From contig JAOPYO010000035.1 of the NCBI GenBank assembly GCA_025964575.1, positions 1 to 64,000 on the forward strand: DNA of 64,000 nt, read 5' to 3'. Numbering within the stretch: position 1 is the stretch's first letter; every line of letters starts with the position of its first letter. Position numbers and translations under genes: made by a program. Positions 38,359 through 47,395 of this stretch are shown piece by piece. The notes under the pieces are model-generated. The model saw only the letters and a program-made list of their open reading frames with translations, was not told the origin of the DNA and did not search any database. The stretch comes from Actinomycetes bacterium. GTDB lineage: Bacteria > Actinomycetota > Actinomycetes > Streptosporangiales > Streptosporangiaceae.

Positions 38359-40131
38359 TCAGGCGTCGACGGACTCCTGCTCGTCCAGCCAGTTCACGAT
38401 GCCTTCGAGCGCGTCCCTGCAGCTGCCACAGCCGGTGCCGGCGCGGGTCTGCACGGCGACCGCGTCGACGGTCCGGGCACCCTGCTGCCAGCAGGCCCGG
38501 ATCTTGCCCTTGCTCACGTTGTTGCAGTGGCACACGGTCGCCGCATCCGGCATGCGGACCGGCGAATCGCTGACGGCCGGCCCGCCGACGCTCTGGAAGA
38601 GCAGGCTGAGCCGGTCGCTGGGCAGCGGCGCGGCCCTGTCGTAGAGCTGGGTGAGGGTGCCGGCGGTGCTGGTCTCGCCCAGCAGGATCGCGCCGATCAG
38701 CCGGCCCCCGCGGATGATGACCTTCTTGTACGTGCCCCGGGCCGCGTCGGCGAACTGCAGGATCTCCACATCCTCGTCGAAGGGGTCATGATGGGTCTCG
38801 CCCATCGCGGCCAGCTCGACACTGGCGGCCTTGAGCCGGGTCACCTGCCGCGAGCCGGTATAGCGGGCACCGGTGTCCGTGCCGGTGAGCAGGTCGGCGA
38901 GCACGGCGGCCTGCTCCCACGCCGGAGCGACCAGGCCGTAGACGGTGTCCCCGTACTGTGAGCATTCCCCGATCGCCCGGATGGACGGATCCGTGACGGA
39001 CGTCAGGGTCTCGTCGACCAGGATGCCCCGGTCGATGGCGAGGCCGGCGGCGCGGGCGAGCCCCACCTCTGACCGCACCCCGCAGGCCAGCACCACCACG
39101 TCGGCCGGCAGCACCTCGCCGTCGGCCAGTTCGGCCCCGGTGACCCGGTCAGCCGCCGGCCCGACGCCTGAGCTGCACGCGCCGCTGACCCCATTGTCCG
39201 TTCGCAATGCGGCGGTGCGGGCCTCGAGGCGGGCGCGGATTCCCAGGCGGCTCAGGGTCCGCGCCAGCACCTTCCCTGCCTCGGGGTCAAGCTGACGGTC
39301 CATGAGGTGTCCGGCCAGGTGGAGCACCGTCACGGACAACCCGCGGCCGACCAGGCCACGAGCGGCTTCGATACCGAGCAGTCCCCCGCCGATCACGACG
39401 GCGTTCCACGCTCCGTGCGCGGCCTCGAGGATGTCCCGGCAATCGTCAAGGGTGCGGAAGGCGATCACGCCGTACGGCGGCCGGTCCGCGACGCTCCCCC
39501 GCGGGGAACCGTCCGCCGCGACGACCGGGATGGGCGGCACGAACGCCGTGCTGCCGGTGGCGATGACGAGCGTGTCGTACGGGGTGGCCGTGCCGTCGGA
39601 GGCGTACACGACCTTGGCGGCACGGTCGATGCGGGTGACCTCCACCCCGCGGCGCACGTCGACGTCGTGGGTCCCGTACCAGGCGTCGTCGACGAGCCCT
39701 ATGTGGTCGGCCTTCGTGGCTCCGGCCAGGACGTTGGACAGCAGCACCCGGTTGTACGGCTGTCGCGCCTCGGCGCCGAACACGGTCAGCGGCACCTTCG
39801 GATCACGAGTCCTGATCTCGGTGACCAGCCGCGAGCCGGCCATGCCATTGCCGACGACCACGATGCCGTGTTCATTGCCGCGCTGCGCGCGGCGGCTCAG
39901 GTCGCCCTGAGGCGACGGCTTCCCCCGTCGCTCAGTCACTCGTTCCTCGCTCCCTGCTCTCCTCGGTCCAGCCGCCGCCGCGACCCTGCCGTGTTCACTG
40001 CCGCGCTCCGCGCGGCGGCTCAGGTCGCCCTGAGGCGACGGCTTCCCTCGTCGCTCAGTCGCTCGTTCCTCGCTCCCTGCGCTCCTCAGTCCAGCCGCCG
40101 CCGCGACCCTCGCGTGCTCGGGTCCGCTCAT
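38359..40131 (-). CDS. FAD/NAD(P)-dependent oxidoreductase with BFD-like [2Fe-2S] domain (NirB-like electron-transfer protein), extended N-terminus
   Basis: IVVVGNGMAGSRLVTEIRTRDPKVPLTVFGAE; CHCNNVSKGKIRACWQQGARTVDAVAVQTRAGTGCGSC; ATGA overlap with the upstream nitrate reductase. Confidence 0.85.
   Translation of the reverse strand: MSGPEHARVAAAAGLRSAGSEERATERRGKPSPQGDLSRRAERGSEHGRVAAAAGPRRAGSEERVTERRGKPSPQGDLSRRAQRGNEHGIVVVGNGMAGSRLVTEIRTRDPKVPLTVFGAEARQPYNRVLLSNVLAGATKADHIGLVDDAWYGTHDVDVRRGVEVTRIDRAAKVVYASDGTATPYDTLVIATGSTAFVPPIPVVAADGSPRGSVADRPPYGVIAFRTLDDCRDILEAAHGAWNAVVIGGGLLGIEAARGLVGRGLSVTVLHLAGHLMDRQLDPEAGKVLARTLSRLGIRARLEARTAALRTDNGVSGACSSGVGPAADRVTGAELADGEVLPADVVVLACGVRSEVGLARAAGLAIDRGILVDETLTSVTDPSIRAIGECSQYGDTVYGLVAPAWEQAAVLADLLTGTDTGARYTGSRQVTRLKAASVELAAMGETHHDPFDEDVEILQFADAARGTYKKVIIRGGRLIGAILLGETSTAGTLTQLYDRAAPLPSDRLSLLFQSVGGPAVSDSPVRMPDAATVCHCNNVSKGKIRACWQQGARTVDAVAVQTRAGTGCGSCRDALEGIVNWLDEQESVDA
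39871..40116 (-). repeat. Two tandem copies of a 123-bp (41-codon) palindrome-containing repeat, in frame
   Basis: EHARVAAAAGLRSAGSEERATERRGKPSPQGDLSRRAERGS / EHGRVAAAAGPRRAGSEERVTERRGKPSPQGDLSRRAQRGN; contains gtcgccctgaggcgac hairpin. Confidence 0.8.
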
Positions 40132-42269
40132 TCGCTGACTCCTTCGTCGACCGCGGGCACCGCGACCTCGACTCGTACCGCGCAGACCTTGAATTCCGGC
40201 ATCCTCGACATCGGGTCGAGGGCCGGGTTGGTGAGGAGATTGGCCTGCCCCTTACCGGCCCAGTGGAACGGGATGAAGACGGTGTCGGGCCTGATCGTGT
40301 CGGTCAGCCGGGCCGCCACGATCGACATGCCACGGCGGCTGGTCACCCGCACCAGCCGGCCCTCGGTGATGCCCAGCCGCTCGGCCAGATCGGGGTGGAT
40401 CTCGGCATACGGCTCGGGCACGGCGTCCATCAGCGACTTCACCCGGCGGGTCTGCGCACCGCTCTGGTAGTGGGCGAGCACCCGTCCCGTCGTCAGATAG
40501 ATCGGGTAGTCGGCGTCGATGTCCTCGGCGGGTCCCCGGTGCTCGACCGGGGTGAACCTGGCCTTCCCGTCGGGGGTGGCGAACCGGTCGAGGAAGGGCC
40601 GTGGCGTGCCGGGATGCCCCTCACCGGGGCAGGGCCAGAAGACGCCGCCCTCTTCCTCGATCCGTTCGTAGGTGATGCCGGAGTAGTCGGCGATGCCACC
40701 GGCGCTCGCCCGGCGCAGTTCGTCGAACACCTCCTCGGGCTCGGTGCCCCATGTGCCGGGGGCGTTCAGCCGACCGGCGATCCCGGCCAGGACCTCGAGG
40801 TCTGAGCGGACCCCGTCCGGGACCGGCACGGCCTGCCTCCTGCGCAGCACCCGACCCTCGAGGTTGGTCATCGTCCCGGACTCCTCGGCCCACTGCGTGG
40901 TGGGCAGCACGACGTCGGCACGCGCGGCGGTCTCCGACAGCACGAAGTCGGCCACGACCAGGAGGTCCAGCGCGTTGATGCGTTCCTCGATCGCGGCCGA
41001 CCTGGGCGCCGACACGATGGGGTTGGAGCCGAAGACCATCAGCGCCTTCGGTCCGCCGGGCGTGCCCAGGGCGGACAGCAACTCGTACGCCGAGCGTCCC
41101 GGGCCAGGGATGATCTCCGGGTCGACTCCCCACACCGCGGCCACGTGCTCGCGCGCCGCAGGGTCGTCGATCTTCCGGTAACCCGGCAACTGGTCCGCCT
41201 TCTGCCCGTGTTCCCTGCCGCCCTGGCCGTTGCCCTGCCCGGTGATGCAGCCATAACCGGAACCAGGCCGGCCCGGCAGGCCGAGCGCGAGCGCCAGGTT
41301 GATGAAGGCGGTGACGGTGTCGGTGCCGGTGGCGTGCTGCTCGGAACCACGGGCGGTGAGTACGAGGGCGGTGTGCCTGTCGGCAGCGCCGCCTGGGGCG
41401 GGCACCTCGCCTGGCGCGCGCCCGACTCCGGCGAGGAGCCGCACCGCCTCGCGCATATGGGTGACCGGCACTCCGGTGATCCGTTCGGCCCGGTCGGGCC
41501 AGTAGCCGTTCACCGCGGTCCGGACCAGGTCGAATCCGGTGGTCCGCTCGGCCAGGTAGGCCTCGTCCGCCAGTCCCTCGGCGATGGCGATGTGGAGAAG
41601 CCCGTTGGCCAGCGCCAGATCCGTACCGGGCGTGGGCTGCAGGTGCAGGTCGGCCTGGCGGGCGGTGGCCGTCTTACGGGGATCGATCACGATGAGGGTG
41701 CCACCATTGCGGCGCTGGTCACCCAGGTGCCGCATGAACGGCGGCATAGTCTCGGCGACGTTGGCGCCCGCGAGCAGCACCGTGTCGGTCTTGGCGATGT
41801 CGGTGATCGGCACCGGCATTCCCCGGTCCATCCCGAAGGCGCGGTTGAGCGCGGCCGCGGCCGACGACATGCAGAACCGGCCGTTGTAGTCGATCTGGGA
41901 GGTGCGCAGGCCGATCCGGGCGAACTTACCCAGCTGGTAGGCCTTCTCGTTGGTCAGGCCGCCGCCACCGAACACCGCGACGGCGTCGCGGCCGTGTTCC
42001 GCCTGCAGCCGTCGGATCTCAGCGGCGATGTGGTCGAGCGCCTCATCCCAGGTGCAGGGCTCCAGCGGCGCCCCCAGATGCGCCCGCCGCAGCGGCGTGG
42101 TGAGCCGTTCGGGACTGGACAACAGGTCGGCCGCCGTCCAGCCTTTCTGGCAGAGCCCGCCCTGGTTGGCCGGAACATCGTGACGTGGAGTGATCGTGAC
42201 CGGCGTTCCGCCGACGGTCATCCCGCACTGCAAGGCGCAGTACGGGCAGTGAGTCGGCATCTCGATCAT
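40128..42269 (-). CDS. Molybdopterin oxidoreductase, assimilatory nitrate reductase catalytic subunit
   Basis: CPYCALQCGM [4Fe-4S] motif, GGLCQKGW, GSNPIVSAP, TGRVLAHYQSGAQTRR; start placed at MIEMPTHCPYC, with upstream ATGs at 42293/42323 as alternatives. Confidence 0.88.
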   Translation of the reverse strand: MIEMPTHCPYCALQCGMTVGGTPVTITPRHDVPANQGGLCQKGWTAADLLSSPERLTTPLRRAHLGAPLEPCTWDEALDHIAAEIRRLQAEHGRDAVAVFGGGGLTNEKAYQLGKFARIGLRTSQIDYNGRFCMSSAAAALNRAFGMDRGMPVPITDIAKTDTVLLAGANVAETMPPFMRHLGDQRRNGGTLIVIDPRKTATARQADLHLQPTPGTDLALANGLLHIAIAEGLADEAYLAERTTGFDLVRTAVNGYWPDRAERITGVPVTHMREAVRLLAGVGRAPGEVPAPGGAADRHTALVLTARGSEQHATGTDTVTAFINLALALGLPGRPGSGYGCITGQGNGQGGREHGQKADQLPGYRKIDDPAAREHVAAVWGVDPEIIPGPGRSAYELLSALGTPGGPKALMVFGSNPIVSAPRSAAIEERINALDLLVVADFVLSETAARADVVLPTTQWAEESGTMTNLEGRVLRRRQAVPVPDGVRSDLEVLAGIAGRLNAPGTWGTEPEEVFDELRRASAGGIADYSGITYERIEEEGGVFWPCPGEGHPGTPRPFLDRFATPDGKARFTPVEHRGPAEDIDADYPIYLTTGRVLAHYQSGAQTRRVKSLMDAVPEPYAEIHPDLAERLGITEGRLVRVTSRRGMSIVAARLTDTIRPDTVFIPFHWAGKGQANLLTNPALDPMSRMPEFKVCAVRVEVAVPAVDEGVSE

Positions 42270-42291
42270 GACTCGATCATGTTCGGAGGGC

Positions 42292-42331
42292 ATTTCGAGG
42301 TGGGGTCCCTTCTGTGACCTCACCGTTAAAA
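42292..42331 (-). promoter_or_regulatory. Shared about 40-bp upstream element of the nitrate reductase gene
   Basis: TTTTAACGGTGAGGTCACAGAAGGGACCCCACCTCGAAAT (minus strand). Confidence 0.5.
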
Positions 42332-42442
42332 CGGCCTCACGCGGAAGCGTTGTCCAAGGTCAGATTGATCGTCGATGGGTACCCCCAGACGTGGATGGGT
42401 AGATCGCGTAACGATGCGCGACGGGGGAACGGGGAGACAGCC

Positions 42443-42685
42443 ATGGCACGTTGCGAGGTTTGCGGTAACGAATACGACATGACATTCGAGGTGCACGCGC
42501 AGGGGGCCGTGCACGTCTTCGACAGCTTCGAATGCGCGATCACCCAGATGGCGCCCATCTGCGAGCACTGTCAGTGCCGGGTGATCGGCCACGGCGTCGA
42601 GGCCAACCGGAAGTGGTACTGCTCGGCCCACTGCGCTCGCATCGCCGATCCGCGGATGGCCGATCTGGTCAGCGACCACGCCTGA
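42443..42685 (+). CDS. Small Cys-rich protein (prokaryotic metallothionein/zinc-ribbon-like)
   Basis: CEVCGNEYDMTFEVHAQGAVHVFDSFECAITQMAPICEHCQCRVIGHGVEANRKWYCSAHCAR. Confidence 0.7.
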   Translation: MARCEVCGNEYDMTFEVHAQGAVHVFDSFECAITQMAPICEHCQCRVIGHGVEANRKWYCSAHCARIADPRMADLVSDHA

Positions 42686-42699
42686 CGACCTCGGCGAGA

Positions 42700-42731
42700 T
42701 CTCCGCGTGCGGCGGGCACCGGACGCGGAGA
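42700..42731. terminator. Hairpin between convergent genes
   Basis: tctccgcgt ... acgcggaga inverted repeat. Confidence 0.5.
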
Positions 42732-42762
42732 CCTCTGGCGGGTGCCGGAGCGGAGGTCTCGA

Positions 42763-44160
42763 TCAGACTCCGGCACCGGCGAGGCTCGGCACCGCGCTGA
42801 CGGCGACCCGTCGGCGCAGGTAGCAGGACCAGGTCAGGACGACGCAGACACCGTAGAAGACCGCGAGTCCGGTGAGCGCCGGGCTGATGCTCTTGGTCTG
42901 TTCGAGTGAGATGCGGAACGCCTGCTGGATCAGTACACCGCCGAAGGCTCCGACGGCCGAGCAGATGCCGATCGCCGCGGCCGCGTCCCGCCGCCCCCGG
43001 GCTGTCGCTGTGGAGACGGCCTCGGTGTCGGCCGGGTTCACCTCGGCGAGCGCCTGGGTGCGGAAGATCGCAGGGATCATCCGGTAGGTCGATCCGTTGC
43101 CGATGCCGGTGGTGGCGAAGACGAACAGGAACGCGGCGAGGAAGGCGTTCCAGTCCTTGGCGTTCACGGCCATCGCGACGGCGGCGACGCCCAGGCCCAT
43201 GAGGAAAAAGTCGATCATGGTGACCCGTGCGCCGCCGAAGCGGTCGGCCAGCCAGCCGCCGATCGGCCGGGCCAGCGAGCCCACGAGCGCGCCCAGCCAG
43301 ATGAAGTTCGCGCCCTTGACGTCGGGGAACTGGCTCTTGATCAGGACGCCGAAGGAGAAGGCGTAGCCGATGAACGAACCGAAGGTGCCGATGTAGAGCA
43401 CCGACATGATGGAGGTCTGCGGGCGCTTCCAGATGGTGAGCATCTCGCGGGCCGTATAGGCCGAGGTGGCCTTGGTCAGGTTGTTCATGAAGAGGTACGC
43501 TCCGGCCGCGGCCAGCAGGATGAACGGCATCCACACCCAGCCGACGGCGACCAGGCCGAAGGCCACGATGAGCGGCGGCATCGCCAGCTGCGTGACGCTG
43601 GTGCCCAGGTTGCCGCCGGCCGCGTTGAGGCCCAGCGGAAGACCCTGCTTGCTGACCGGATAGAAGTGCGTGATGTTCGCCATCGAGGAGGCGAAGTTAC
43701 CCCCGCCCAGGCCCGTCGTCGCCGCGATCAACAGCAGCACCCCGAAGGGAAGGCCGGGGTGGTTGATCGCGTAGACGAACAGTCCGCAGGGGATCAGCAA
43801 CAGCAGCGCGGACACGATCGTCCAGTTGCGCCCGCCGAACTTCGCCGGCGCGAACGTATAGGGAATCCGGATTGCCGCCCCGACCAGGTTGGGCGTCGTG
43901 GTCAGCCAGAGCAACTCGCTCACCGACAGCTTGATCCCGGCCTTGGGCAGGTTCAGCACCGCGATGCTCCACAGCAGCCACACACAGAAGCCGAGGTGTT
44001 CGGTGAGGATCGAGAAGACCAGATTCCGGAGCGCGACCTTCCGGCCGGTGGTCGCCCAGAAGCCTTCGTCGTCCGGCTCCCAGTCATCGATCCAGTGACC
44101 GCCCCGGGCGGACCGATCCTGCACCTTGATCTCTTCGTCGGCCAGTGCCGTCATGCTCAT
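42763..44160 (-). CDS. narK: Nitrate/nitrite MFS transporter
   Basis: 12-TM MFS; GGGNFASSMANITHFYPVSKQGLPLGLNAAGGNLGTS nitrate signature. Confidence 0.93.
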   Translation of the reverse strand: MSMTALADEEIKVQDRSARGGHWIDDWEPDDEGFWATTGRKVALRNLVFSILTEHLGFCVWLLWSIAVLNLPKAGIKLSVSELLWLTTTPNLVGAAIRIPYTFAPAKFGGRNWTIVSALLLLIPCGLFVYAINHPGLPFGVLLLIAATTGLGGGNFASSMANITHFYPVSKQGLPLGLNAAGGNLGTSVTQLAMPPLIVAFGLVAVGWVWMPFILLAAAGAYLFMNNLTKATSAYTAREMLTIWKRPQTSIMSVLYIGTFGSFIGYAFSFGVLIKSQFPDVKGANFIWLGALVGSLARPIGGWLADRFGGARVTMIDFFLMGLGVAAVAMAVNAKDWNAFLAAFLFVFATTGIGNGSTYRMIPAIFRTQALAEVNPADTEAVSTATARGRRDAAAAIGICSAVGAFGGVLIQQAFRISLEQTKSISPALTGLAVFYGVCVVLTWSCYLRRRVAVSAVPSLAGAGV

Positions 44161-44405
44161 CCTCCAGGTGCCGTAGCGATGCGGAGCCTGCGAGGGGGCC
44201 GGCTCAGTGCTGTCGACACTCGGAAAATAGGAACGCGGGATTACAGCGCGAAACGGAATCTGTGCCCACAGTGCAACATCCTCCGCACAACGGAAACACT
44301 CCTAGGTGAGAACTTCTCCGCAGAACGGTCCTCACATCGCATATCTGCCCGATTTCGGGCAGAATCCTTGGAGTTTATGGCATTCACAGGCCAGGATGGG
44401 GTCTT

Positions 44406-44681
44406 ATGTTCACCGCTGGACAGCCGTACGGTGATCTCGTCGATCATCTGACCCGCACCACCACGCTCACCACGGGCGAGGCAACGCGGGTGGTCGCCGA
44501 CGTGATCGCCTACTTCGCCGAGACCGCCGAGGCGTACGTACTCCGGCGGCACGGCGAGCTGCGGGCGGCGGGACTGACCAACGACAGGATCTTCCACCGG
44601 ATCGCGGCCGAGCTGCCGCTCCGGCGGGTCGCCCCACCCGAACTATCACTGCGCCAGCTGCGTCGGATGGTGTACGGGTGA
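44406..44681 (+). CDS. Small hypothetical protein (91 aa)
   Basis: MFTAGQPYGDLVDHLTRTTTLTTGEATRVVADVIAYF...; SD-like ggatgggg, compact ORF between narK and glmS. Confidence 0.6.
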   Translation: MFTAGQPYGDLVDHLTRTTTLTTGEATRVVADVIAYFAETAEAYVLRRHGELRAAGLTNDRIFHRIAAELPLRRVAPPELSLRQLRRMVYG

Positions 44682-44705
44682 TCATCAAATCAAGGAGACA
44701 CCACC

Positions 44706-46520
44706 GTGTGTGGAATCGTGGCGTACATCGGTCCAAGGGACGCTGTCCCGGTCCTGCTCGAGGGCCTGGCGCGCCTGGAGTACCGGGGGTATGACTCCGC
44801 CGGCATCGCGGTCGTCGGCCGCTCGGGTGATCTGCGGGTCCGTAAGGTCAAGGGCCGGGTGGCCGACCTCGCCGCCGACCTGCCCGCCCGGTTCAAGGGC
44901 GCCCCGGCGATCGGGCACACCCGATGGGCCACCCATGGTGAGCCGAGCGACGCCAACGCCCACCCGCACGTCTCCGGCTCCATCGCGGTCGTGCACAACG
45001 GCATCATCGAGAACGCCGACGAGCTCCGCGCCAAACTGGAGGCCGACGGCGTCGAGTTCAGCTCCGAGACCGACTCGGAGGTGCTGGCGCACCTGATCGC
45101 GCAGTCCATCACCGAGAACCTGGAGGACGCGGTCCGGCAGGCACTCACCTCGGTGGTCGGCACGTACGGCATCGCGGTCGTGGACGCCAGGGAGCCCGAC
45201 CGCATCGTCGTCGCCCGCAACGGCAGTCCGGTGGTGCTCGGCATCGGCGAGAAGGAGATGTTCGTCGCCTCCGACCTGTCGGCGCTGGTCCACTACACCC
45301 GGCAGATCGTCCACCTGGACGACGGTGAGCTGGCCACCGTGCGGGCCGACGGGTTCCGCACCTGGACCCAGGACGCCCGCACCACCTCCAAGAGCCCCTC
45401 GGTGGTCGACTGGGAGCCCGGTCAATGGGACACCGGTTCGTACGACACCTTCATGCAGAAGGAGATCCACGAGCAGCCCGCGGCGGTCCAGCGGACCCTG
45501 TCGGGACGGCTGGACGCCCGCTTCCACACCGCCCACCTCGGCGGGCTCAACCTCGACCCGCGGGAGGCCCGCGAGTTCCGGCGGGTGAAGATCATCGGCT
45601 GTGGCTCGGCCTACTACGCCGGGCAGATCGGCGCCCAGCTGATCGAGGAGCTCGCCCGCATCCCCGCCGACGCCGAGCCCGCCTCGGAGTTCCGCTACCG
45701 GAGCCCCGTCGTCGAGGGCGACACGCTCTACATCGCCGTCAGCCAGTCCGGTGAGACCTACGACACCCTCGCCGCCGTCCAGGAACTGCGGCGCAAGGGC
45801 GGCCGGGTGCTCGGCGTGGTCAACGCGGTCGGCAGCGCGATCGCCCGCGAGTGCGACGGCGGCGTCTACCTGCACGCCGGCCCGGAGGTCTCGGTGGCCT
45901 CGACCAAGGCGTTCACCTCCACCGCGGTGGTGCTGGCCCTGATCGCACTGCACCTCGGCCGGATCCACGACCTGTCCCCCGCCAACGGCCGCCGGATCGC
46001 CGACGGCCTGCGCGCGCTCCCTGGCCAGATCGAGGAGATCCTGGCCCAGGAGGACAAGATCGCCGCGCTGGCCAAGGAGTACTCCCGTTACCCCGGCATG
46101 TTCTTCATCGGCCGGGTGCGGGGCTTCCCCGCGGCCCGCGAGGGTGCCCAGAAGCTCAAGGAGATCTCCTACCTCCACGCCGAGGCCTACCCGGCCAGCG
46201 AGCTCAAGCACGGTCCCCTCGCCCTGGTCTGCCCGGAGCTACCGACCATCGCCGTGGTGCCCGACGACGAACTGCACGAGAAGAACCTGTCCACGCTGGG
46301 GGAGATCCGGGCCCGCAAAGGCCGGGTGCTGGCGATCGCGCACCGCGCACCGGACGCCAAGCTCGCCGACGACGTCATCATCGTCCCCAAGAACGAGACC
46401 GAACTGGACCCGATCCTGCTGACCATCCCGCTGCAGATCCTCGCCTACCACGCCGCGGTCGAGCTCGGCCACGACGTCGACAAGCCCCGGAACCTGGCCA
46501 AGAGCGTCACGGTAGAGTAG
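44706..46520 (+). CDS. glmS: Glutamine-fructose-6-phosphate aminotransferase (isomerizing)
   Basis: MCGIVAYIGPRDAVPVLLEGLARLEYRGYDSAGIAVV; C-terminal PRNLAKSVTVE. Confidence 0.97.
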   Translation: MCGIVAYIGPRDAVPVLLEGLARLEYRGYDSAGIAVVGRSGDLRVRKVKGRVADLAADLPARFKGAPAIGHTRWATHGEPSDANAHPHVSGSIAVVHNGIIENADELRAKLEADGVEFSSETDSEVLAHLIAQSITENLEDAVRQALTSVVGTYGIAVVDAREPDRIVVARNGSPVVLGIGEKEMFVASDLSALVHYTRQIVHLDDGELATVRADGFRTWTQDARTTSKSPSVVDWEPGQWDTGSYDTFMQKEIHEQPAAVQRTLSGRLDARFHTAHLGGLNLDPREAREFRRVKIIGCGSAYYAGQIGAQLIEELARIPADAEPASEFRYRSPVVEGDTLYIAVSQSGETYDTLAAVQELRRKGGRVLGVVNAVGSAIARECDGGVYLHAGPEVSVASTKAFTSTAVVLALIALHLGRIHDLSPANGRRIADGLRALPGQIEEILAQEDKIAALAKEYSRYPGMFFIGRVRGFPAAREGAQKLKEISYLHAEAYPASELKHGPLALVCPELPTIAVVPDDELHEKNLSTLGEIRARKGRVLAIAHRAPDAKLADDVIIVPKNETELDPILLTIPLQILAYHAAVELGHDVDKPRNLAKSVTVE

Positions 46521-46531
46521 CCACCCGCCCA

Positions 46532-46578
46532 CTCCGTGATCATGCAATCGTCCGAGGATGGATTACATGATCACGGAG
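46532..46578. terminator. 18-nt inverted repeat, bidirectional terminator / REP-like palindrome
   Basis: CTCCGTGATCATGCAATC ... GATTACATGATCACGGAG, 17/18 bp, between convergent genes. Confidence 0.7.
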
Positions 46579-46593
46579 GGCACCGCCCGATGA

Positions 46594-47358
46594 TCAGGGT
46601 TGGGTGAGCTGGGGCCCGGTCCAGCCGAACCGGGGCGGGCGGCGTTCCAGGAACGCGCTCACCCCTTCCCGCGCGTCGCCGGACTCCGCGGCCTCCCGGC
46701 TCCAGCGGTCCGCCTGCTCGTCGGTGAGCCGCCCGGCCGCGATGGAGTCAACAAGGTCCTTGGTCGCCCGTACGGTGAGCTGCGAGCGCGTGGTGATGGT
46801 GTGGCAGAAGTCGCGTACTCGAGCGTGCAGGGCCGCCACGGGCAGCATCTCGTCGAGGAGCCCGATCCGCAGGGCCTGCGCGGCCTCGATCAGATCCGCG
46901 GAGAACAGCAGATACTTGGCGGCCGACGGGCCGATGAGGCTCACCAGTCGCCGGGTCGTCGAAGCCGGATAGACGATGCCGAGCTTGGCCGGGGTGATGC
47001 CGAACCTGGCGTCATCAGCGGCGAAGCGCAGATCACACGCGGCGGCGAGCTGGCATCCGCCGCCCACGCAGTAGCCCTCGATCATGGCGATGGTCGGTTT
47101 CGGAAAGGCCGCGAGGGCCTCCTCCGCTCCCAGTGTCAGTCCGTCTCCGACGAACTCGCCGAGGTCGGCGATGTCGGCCCCGGCGCAGAAGGTCCCGCCC
47201 GCACCGGTGAGCACCACCACTCCTACCTCCGGGTCGGCGGCGAGACGGTCCAGCAGCCCGGGCAGCGCCTGCCACATCTCCGCGGTCATCGCATTGCGCT
47301 TCTCCGGCCGGTTGATGCAGAGGGTCGCCACCTGCTCATCGATGGTCAGATCCAACAT
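46594..47358 (-). CDS. Enoyl-CoA hydratase/isomerase family protein
   Basis: GVVVLTGAGGTFCAGADIADLGEF; MIEGYCVGGGCQLAAACDLRFAADDARFG. Confidence 0.92.
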   Translation of the reverse strand: MLDLTIDEQVATLCINRPEKRNAMTAEMWQALPGLLDRLAADPEVGVVVLTGAGGTFCAGADIADLGEFVGDGLTLGAEEALAAFPKPTIAMIEGYCVGGGCQLAAACDLRFAADDARFGITPAKLGIVYPASTTRRLVSLIGPSAAKYLLFSADLIEAAQALRIGLLDEMLPVAALHARVRDFCHTITTRSQLTVRATKDLVDSIAAGRLTDEQADRWSREAAESGDAREGVSAFLERRPPRFGWTGPQLTQP

Positions 47359-47395
47359 TCCGTCATTCCCCTCGCGCCGCCGGCCCCGTGCGAGA

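Noticed and set aside
44161-44405. GlnR box upstream of narK
   Set aside because: A GAAAC element is present but no correctly spaced GTNAC-N6-GAAAC pair could be aligned.
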